From contig JAFWOY010000005.1 of assembly GCA_017509755.1 (NCBI GenBank), positions 1-53,770 of the forward strand: 53,770 bases of DNA, read 5' to 3'. The position numbers were made by a program, and so were the translations under genes. The notes under the pieces are model-generated. The model made no database searches. It saw only the letters and a program-made list of their open reading frames with translations, and had not been told where the DNA came from. Shown piece by piece: positions 49,287 to 53,770 of the stretch (the stretch's first letter is position 1; each line of letters opens with the position of its first letter). The stretch comes from Bacteroidales bacterium. Lineage in GTDB: Bacteria; Bacteroidota; Bacteroidia; Bacteroidales; UBA932.

Positions 49287-50456
49287 ATGAAGAAAGTCGG
49301 ATTGTTTATAGACACCTGGTATCCCATGGTGGACGGTGTTATCAAAGTGGTGGATAACTATGCCCGCCGACTGATCAACTACTGCGATGTGGTGGTATTC
49401 TGCCCGAAGACGCACGGTTACAGCAAAGAGGAAGATGAAGCCCTTCCTTATAAAGTGGTCCGTTGCCTGTCGGTTCCCATCATCGGGAACGATTACGAAA
49501 TCCCGGCACCGACGCTGGATCCCAAATTTGAAGCGCTGCTGCTGCTGAGCGGGATTGATTTCGTCCATATCCACTCGCCTTTTTCCATCGGACTGGCCGG
49601 GGCCCTGTTCGCCAAAATCCACGGGATTCCTATCGTAGGCACGCTGCATAGCCAGTACAGGCAGGATTTTGAGAATCAACCCCTGATCGGCAGATTCAAA
49701 CCCGCGGTAGATATTGCCCTGGCCGGTATCATGCGCGTATTCAACCTATGCGACGAATGCTGGGCCGTCAACGGCGGAATCCGGGACTTGTATGTGAATG
49801 AATACGGTCTTACCGTTCCCTGCAAGGTGCGTCTCAATGCTACCGACCACGAGCCGGTTGCAGATCCCGAGGCTGCCGCCAAACTGGTCGACCAGACCTA
49901 TGGAATCCCCTCGGACGCGACGGTCTTTCTCTTTGTCGGCCGAATCAACTTCATCAAAAACATAGACTTCATCATCCGCGCCCTTTCGATTGCCAAAAAG
50001 GAAATGGGGCTGAAGAATTTCCGCATGCTCTTTGCAGGAAAGGGGCAGGACGAGGAAAAACTCGCCGCGCTCGTGAAGCAGGAAGGGCTGACGGAAGAAG
50101 TGGTGATGTGCGGGCTTACAGACAAACCGATGCTGGAGAAACTGTACTCCCGCGCAAAACTATTCCTGTTTCCTTCGCTCTATGATGCCAATTCGCTTGT
50201 GCAGATAGAGGCAGCCTGCCAGGGCACGCCGACCGTCTTCCTGGAAGGAGCCCGTACCGCCGCCACGGTCACCGCCGGTGTCAACGGCTACATTTCTGCC
50301 GGCGGAGAACACAACTATGCCCGCACCATCCTGGACATTCTCGCGGATGAGGAAGGATACTCCCGCGTCAGTGCCGCTGCCCGTAAGGACCTCTATCACA
50401 ACTGGGACGATGTGGTACGGGACATCTATGCGGACTATTGCTCATTCAGCAAATAG
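49287..50456 (+). CDS. Family 4 glycosyltransferase
   Basis: A 389-residue GT-B glycosyltransferase. The N-terminal acceptor domain starts VGLFIDTWYPMVDGVIKVVDNYARRL and includes DFVHIHSPFSIGLAGALFAKIHGIPIVGTLHSQYRQDF. The C-terminal donor domain has FLFVGRINFIKNIDFIIRAL, MLFAGKGQDEEKLAAL, MCGLTDKPMLEKLYSRAKLFLFPSLYDANSLVQIEAACQGTPTVFLEGARTA, including the E-x7-E-type donor motif region. The N-terminal pattern resembles lipid glycosyltransferases that glucosylate or mannosylate diacylglycerol or related lipids; that is a guess. It stands alone and is not part of the polysaccharide locus at the left. Confidence 0.88.
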   Translation: MKKVGLFIDTWYPMVDGVIKVVDNYARRLINYCDVVVFCPKTHGYSKEEDEALPYKVVRCLSVPIIGNDYEIPAPTLDPKFEALLLLSGIDFVHIHSPFSIGLAGALFAKIHGIPIVGTLHSQYRQDFENQPLIGRFKPAVDIALAGIMRVFNLCDECWAVNGGIRDLYVNEYGLTVPCKVRLNATDHEPVADPEAAAKLVDQTYGIPSDATVFLFVGRINFIKNIDFIIRALSIAKKEMGLKNFRMLFAGKGQDEEKLAALVKQEGLTEEVVMCGLTDKPMLEKLYSRAKLFLFPSLYDANSLVQIEAACQGTPTVFLEGARTAATVTAGVNGYISAGGEHNYARTILDILADEEGYSRVSAAARKDLYHNWDDVVRDIYADYCSFSK

Positions 50457-50555
50457 GCCCATAAGCAAGGAGGGGCTTCTACCATAGGGACGAGACCCGG
50501 CCCCAAATTTTATGTTATTCGTAATATAAATTTACGATTTTCATAAAATTGGCAT

Positions 50556-50563
50556 TATCTTTG
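50556..50563 (+). promoter_or_regulatory. -7 promoter box for the DUF2975-HTH pair
   Basis: TATCTTTG, ending 32 bases before ATG 50596 in an AT-rich stretch. Confidence 0.5.
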
Positions 50564-50595
50564 TCCTTGGAATCGCAAAACACAAAAACAACGAT

Positions 50596-51072
50596 ATGAA
50601 GAATCCCACCCAGAAGAGCATCAAGAGGCTCTCCATCGCCATCCTTGCCATCGGCGGCTTAACACTTATCTACACGTACGTGCAGATGATTTCCCTACTC
50701 TGGCTGAACAATTTTATCACGCCTATAACCTGGATTCCGGACATGAAAGGATGGCAGATCTTTATCATTGCGGCCCGTTTCCTCGGCCTTACCCTTCTTT
50801 TCGTCCTGTGCTCCGTTTTCCTTTATCGCATCAACAAGGGGCTGAAAGACGGTGAGATCTTTCCCAAATCCAACATCCCGATTATCCGATGGACCGCACT
50901 GGTCGGCGCGCTTCTCGCCTTCGTCCACTCCAATTACGCCGCCGTCGTGAAAGGCGAATCGGAGTTGACGCTCGACTCCAACACCATCCTCATCCCCCTC
51001 ATCATCCTCCTTTTTGCGGGCCTCTATAGAATGGCCTATCTGGCCGCAAAAGACAGCAATCTCGCCATATGA
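50596..51072 (+). CDS. DUF2975 membrane protein
   Basis: 158 residues with four predicted membrane helices: LSIAILAIGGLTLIYTYVQMI, WQIFIIAARFLGLTLLFVLCSVFLY, WTALVGALLAFVHSNYAAV and ILIPLIILLFAGLYRMAYLA. The loop YRINKGLKDGEIFPKSNIPIIRW is typical of DUF2975, in which KxG.IF..N fits the family pattern. It overlaps the next gene as ATGA. In Bacillus a similar pair (YoaS and YozG) occurs. A membrane sensor or partner for the HTH protein is a plausible but untested idea. Confidence 0.85.
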   Translation: MKNPTQKSIKRLSIAILAIGGLTLIYTYVQMISLLWLNNFITPITWIPDMKGWQIFIIAARFLGLTLLFVLCSVFLYRINKGLKDGEIFPKSNIPIIRWTALVGALLAFVHSNYAAVVKGESELTLDSNTILIPLIILLFAGLYRMAYLAAKDSNLAI

Positions 51073-51311
51073 TCATTGTCAACCTCGACAAAATGCTCTG
51101 GGAGCGCCACATGAAACTCTCGGAACTGTCCGAAAGGATCGGCATTTCGATGACCAACCTTTCCCTGCTCAAAACCGGGAAAGGCCGGGCCATCCGCTTC
51201 TCCACCCTCAACAAACTCTGCAAGGTACTTAGTTGCCTGCCCGGCGACATCCTGGACTACCAGCCTGATCCGGAAGGCGTTGAGATGGAGGAAGATATCT
51301 ATTCTGATTAA
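51069..51311 (+). CDS. Cro/C1-type HTH regulator (YozG-like)
   Basis: An 80-residue single-domain DNA-binding protein. MIIVNLDKMLWERHMKLSELSERIGISMTNLSLLKTGKGRAIRFSTLNKLCKVLSCLPGDILDYQP is the XRE helix-turn-helix of the YozG type, and an acidic tail follows. It is coupled to the DUF2975 gene by a four-base overlap and probably regulates that operon, as small regulators of this type often do. No target operator was found by eye. Confidence 0.9.
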   Translation: MIIVNLDKMLWERHMKLSELSERIGISMTNLSLLKTGKGRAIRFSTLNKLCKVLSCLPGDILDYQPDPEGVEMEEDIYSD

Positions 51312-51344
51312 AGGGATTCGACGGCAGTGTTTACACCCTATCCG

Positions 51345-52208
51345 ATGAAAATCAAACTCTTGACCGTACTATTGCTCTTCCCTCTATGCGTCTGTGCACA
51401 GAATCGTGTCACAGTCAAGGGGAGAATCATCGATGATAAAGGCAATGCCATAGAATACGTCCAACTCGGCGTGCCCAAACTCCAGATCGGGGCTATTTCC
51501 ACGGTGGATGGCCGGTTTGAAATAGAGGTTCCTTGCGATACCGTCGTGTTCTTCCACGTTTCCTATCAGCCAGCCGCCTATCCGGTCACGGGCGCTGTCG
51601 AAGACGTTGTCATCGTCCTTCACGAACAGGAATTGCCGCCCGCCGTCGTCATCGGCGGGGAGACAAAAGAAAAGTATTTGCTCCGGCCCGGGATGAATGT
51701 ACTGAAGAACATCGGGACCATCAGTACGGCCCTTCGAAGTGAGCATCCTTCAGGACGGGAATTGGGATCGGTAGTCCAAGCCAAAAAGCCATTCTTCGTG
51801 AAAGACATCCTGCTCTCTGTCCGCAGTAACCATATTCCCGGCTGCATCGCATCCATCAACATTTACCGCATCGAAGGCAAGAAAGAACCGTTCGTCAACA
51901 TACTGCATAAGCCCATTTACTTCAATGTGCCCGTATCGGACGCGCCGCAGGAATTTGACATCCAGCCCGAAGATGCCCTCCTGCTGGAACCCGGCAAATA
52001 CTTCATCGCCTTCCAGATAGTCGGATGCGACAAAGACGCGCTGCTTGCCTTTCTCTCAAAGCCGGAAGAGGAGAGGAAGCATTGGGAAATGACCATGGAC
52101 TTCAACGTCTTCCTGAAAAGCAGCTATATCAGGGAGGCAGCACTGGGTAAAATGGAATCACTTCCCGTCAACATCGGTGTAGCCGTTAAAGGGTTGGAGT
52201 ATCAGTGA
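51345..52208 (+). CDS. Secreted protein with carboxypeptidase-regulatory-like domain
   Basis: 287 residues from ATG 51345 (signal peptide MKIKLLTVLLLFPLCVCAQ); an in-frame ATG six codons earlier (51327) is less likely. The N-terminal part VTVKGRIIDDKGNAIEYVQLGVPKLQIGAISTVDGRFEIEVPCDTVVFFHVSYQP is a CarboxypepD_reg-like beta-sandwich, as at the start of TonB-dependent receptors, but no plug or barrel follows. The remaining 190 residues form an unassigned domain with ALRSEHPSGRELGSVVQAKKPFFVKDILLSVRSNHIPGCIASINIYRIEG. It might be a surface or periplasmic binding protein; no function is claimed. Confidence 0.75.
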   Translation: MKIKLLTVLLLFPLCVCAQNRVTVKGRIIDDKGNAIEYVQLGVPKLQIGAISTVDGRFEIEVPCDTVVFFHVSYQPAAYPVTGAVEDVVIVLHEQELPPAVVIGGETKEKYLLRPGMNVLKNIGTISTALRSEHPSGRELGSVVQAKKPFFVKDILLSVRSNHIPGCIASINIYRIEGKKEPFVNILHKPIYFNVPVSDAPQEFDIQPEDALLLEPGKYFIAFQIVGCDKDALLAFLSKPEEERKHWEMTMDFNVFLKSSYIREAALGKMESLPVNIGVAVKGLEYQ

Positions 52209-52567
52209 TGGATTTCTCGTATTTGTGCTCCATAAGCCGTTTTCGAGGTTTGGCGAGAAGGATTGCTCGGCATACGCGTCGTGTCCAAGCCTTTTGCCTT
52301 ACCCCAGACGAGAGCACGTTGATACGCTGACTATCAAAGCGTTACAAAGTTTCCAAGCTAAAATGCAAGCTGTTTTTCAAAGTATTTTTGACGAAATTCA
52401 ATGGCTATTGGGGGTATATTTTTCGAAATCTGTAATCTTAACTACTTAATAGGACGCTTTTCCAAAAAGCAGCTTTTCGAATAAGGTCGGATACGTGTGT
52501 CAATCTGTTTTCTATTCTGACACTCCGGTTTATCCGTTCTGGGACTCCTCTTGCGCATGCGCGTGCC
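52209..52567. other. AT-richer intergenic region without a supported gene
   Basis: About 360 bases, visibly poorer in GC than the flanking genes. A 74-codon open frame (52225-52449) includes HVDTLTIKALQSFQAKMQAVFQSIFDEIQWLLG, which could be helical, but it has no promoter box or start context and I do not accept it as a gene. No tRNA or attachment-site repeat was recognised. Confidence 0.4.
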
Positions 52568-52575
52568 TATCTTTG
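52568..52575 (+). promoter_or_regulatory. -7 promoter box for the 40-residue peptide gene
   Basis: TATCTTTG, ending 34 bases before ATG 52610. A short unrelated palindrome (GCGCATGCGC) precedes it at 52553-52562. Confidence 0.5.
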
Positions 52576-52609
52576 TTTCCATTGAAAATGAATCAATAAA
52601 AGATAATCA

Positions 52610-52732
52610 ATGGAAAGGACGGAAAAATGTTTTTATGAAGCCCCGGTGACGGAGGTCTTCGAAGTCGGGCAAGAAGGTATAGTCTGCGCGAGTGGCGGAG
52701 CTTATCCCCAATGGGAAGGGGAGGACATTTAA
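52610..52732 (+). CDS. 40-residue peptide upstream of a fimbrillin-like lipoprotein
   Basis: A short gene, ATG 52610 to TAA 52732, behind a consensus -7 box. The peptide starts MERTEKCFYEAPVTEVFEV and continues QEGIVCASGGAYPQW to an acidic end. The layout YxAPxxEVxEVxxEGxxCASGG is one I associate with short, uncharacterised Bacteroidales proteins found in front of lipoprotein genes. No signal peptide is seen. A two-mismatch copy of its central 22 bases occurs at 49202-49223. It is separated by 15 bases from the lipoprotein gene, so co-transcription is likely. Confidence 0.6.
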   Translation: MERTEKCFYEAPVTEVFEVGQEGIVCASGGAYPQWEGEDI

Positions 52733-52747
52733 TCTCAGGAGGACAAT

Positions 52748-53770
52748 ATGATGAAAAAAGCTTTATTGTTTCTTTGTCTGGCTGCAGGCTTGATGTCCTG
52801 CGCCCAAGAAATTCTCAATACTGAGAAAGAAACGCCTCAGAACAAGGGTGTACCGATGACCTTCAATGTGACCGTTCTCGAAACCAAGGCGGCCAAGACC
52901 GGCTGGGCCGACGGAGACAAGATTTATGTCTTCTTCAACGGCCTGGAGACCAAGTACCTGGTAATGACCTACAGCACCGGCACCGGCTGGTCCGATGCCT
53001 CGGGCGGGGGCGACTTGCTGGATACCGATTTCAGCAACCTGGGCACGAAGACACTGACCGCGGTCCATTTCCCCGTTACGGTTGACGTGACCTTTGCCGA
53101 CGGCAAGTTCTCTTTCACCAGCGGTGGGAAGCCGGTGTACAACTACTATCTGTTCGAAACCGGCAAGGACTACACGGTGGACGGCACTACTGTAACCGCC
53201 ACATTGTCGATGGGCAAGCCTGCAGATATGGTGCAGATCCACGTGGCCGGGATCGAGAGCAGTGTTGCCGATTACACCTTCGGTTGCTCGAAAATACGGC
53301 CTGTCGCCTGCAAGAGCGTAGGTATCGACGGCACGATCACCGAGGATGTCCTCCAGGCAGGGGCCCGGCTGAGCGGTATCGCCGACAGCGACGGCGGCGT
53401 CTTCGCAGGACGGCTTACCAGCCCGGGAGCGGCTGGCGATTTTATTTTCACGGTAGCCAGCGACGACAATATCTACACCCTGACCCGCACGGGCAAAACC
53501 CTCACGGCAGGCACGATGTATAATTTCCCGGCGCTGAGCGAGACTGGCGGCACCAACTGGGCCGTGACCGACGCGTCAGACCTTTACGTAGACCTTGGCC
53601 TGAGCGTCAAGTGGGCCAAATGCAACCTAGGGGCCACCAATCCCGAAGATTTCGGTGACTATTTCGCCTGGGGGGAACTCCAGCCGAAAAATGATTATCA
53701 GTGGAACACGTATCTATACGGTTCGGATTACGATCAATTAACCAAATACTGTGACAACGCAAGCAGAGGA
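52748..53770 (+). CDS. Fimbrillin-like lipoprotein, C-terminus outside window
   Basis: 341 codons are visible and the frame is open at the right edge. The signal peptide MMKKALLFLCLAAGLMSC ends in lipobox LMSC, Cys18, followed by AQEILNTEKETP. The next part (MTFNVTVLETKAAKTGWADGDKIYVFFNGL) matches the start of fimbrillin-like (Mfa/FimA-type) domains, in which KAAKTGWADGDKIYVFF is typical. Around residues 278-330 comes the Bacteroidetes domain YVDLGLSVKWAKCNLGATNPEDFGDYFAWGE, common at the ends of surface lipoproteins. It is probably exposed at the cell surface. Whether it forms a fimbria cannot be told without the rest of the locus. Confidence 0.8.
   Translation, partial: MMKKALLFLCLAAGLMSCAQEILNTEKETPQNKGVPMTFNVTVLETKAAKTGWADGDKIYVFFNGLETKYLVMTYSTGTGWSDASGGGDLLDTDFSNLGTKTLTAVHFPVTVDVTFADGKFSFTSGGKPVYNYYLFETGKDYTVDGTTVTATLSMGKPADMVQIHVAGIESSVADYTFGCSKIRPVACKSVGIDGTITEDVLQAGARLSGIADSDGGVFAGRLTSPGAAGDFIFTVASDDNIYTLTRTGKTLTAGTMYNFPALSETGGTNWAVTDASDLYVDLGLSVKWAKCNLGATNPEDFGDYFAWGELQPKNDYQWNTYLYGSDYDQLTKYCDNASRG

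Noticed and set aside
52225..52449. A 74-codon open frame in the gap before the small peptide gene
   Set aside because: No promoter box or recognisable family, and the start region looks unlike a gene. A helical C-terminal half is not enough.

Overview
The window looks like chromosomal DNA of a fairly GC-rich member of the Bacteroidales. Supporting signs are: many genes preceded by the Bacteroidetes -7 promoter box TAnnTTTG, often with TTG about 20 bases upstream; almost no Shine-Dalgarno sequences; a UpxY-type antiterminator; GldH; a GH97 glucosidase; lipoprotein signal peptides; and a fimbrillin-like lipoprotein at the right edge. A finer placement, for example an uncultured gut or rumen lineage, is a guess.

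Left part (1-13.6 kb, read leftward): a surface-polysaccharide locus. A UpxY/NusG-like antiterminator (13575) comes first, then Wza, a Wzc-type tyrosine autokinase, the ABC exporter Wzm/Wzt, a 603-residue protein joining a nucleotidyltransferase-like and a protein-kinase-like domain, and five glycosyltransferase genes. The last transferase carries an in-frame TAA and is cut at its 3' end by an IS256-family element whose transposase runs off the left edge. DNA to the left of about 8.1 kb is clearly more AT-rich. The change falls inside wzt, where the ATPase domain gives way to the putative glycan-binding domain.

Middle part (13.6-39.7 kb): ordinary, tightly packed genes. They include a GDSL-type hydrolase, a U32 peptidase-family protein, a TPR protein, DUF3109, hemW, an sdhC without sdhAB beside it, pyrH-frr, an esterase-like lipoprotein, an alanine/glycine symporter, a short-form S-adenosylhomocysteinase, a YpfJ-like metalloprotein, GH97, trpB2, an AspT/YidE-type transporter, the chain holB-PSP1-gldH-trmB, a polyprenyl synthetase, an outer-membrane barrel and thioredoxin. 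Several convergent pairs overlap by 11-32 bases. The most striking regulatory element is in front of trpB2 (32424-32547). It is a 16-codon leader peptide with three adjacent Trp codons, a strong intrinsic terminator, and an 8-base sequence at the leader stop codon that is complementary to the terminator. Together these read as a complete tryptophan attenuator.

Right part (39.7-53.8 kb): a tripartite RND efflux operon (TolC-like, adaptor, pump) ending in a coupled PII-like small protein; an M28 peptidase; a small EF-hand-like protein; DUF3108; a zinc-ribbon/flavin-barrel fusion; a GT4 glycosyltransferase; a DUF2975/HTH pair; a secreted carboxypeptidase-regulatory-domain protein; then an AT-richer gap, a 40-residue peptide gene and a truncated lipoprotein.

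No tRNA, rRNA or CRISPR array was seen. One long GC-rich palindrome (18213-18298) shares an arm with a second site directly after frr, suggesting a REP-like repeat. All calls rest on reading the sequence and on remembered family features. No database search was run.
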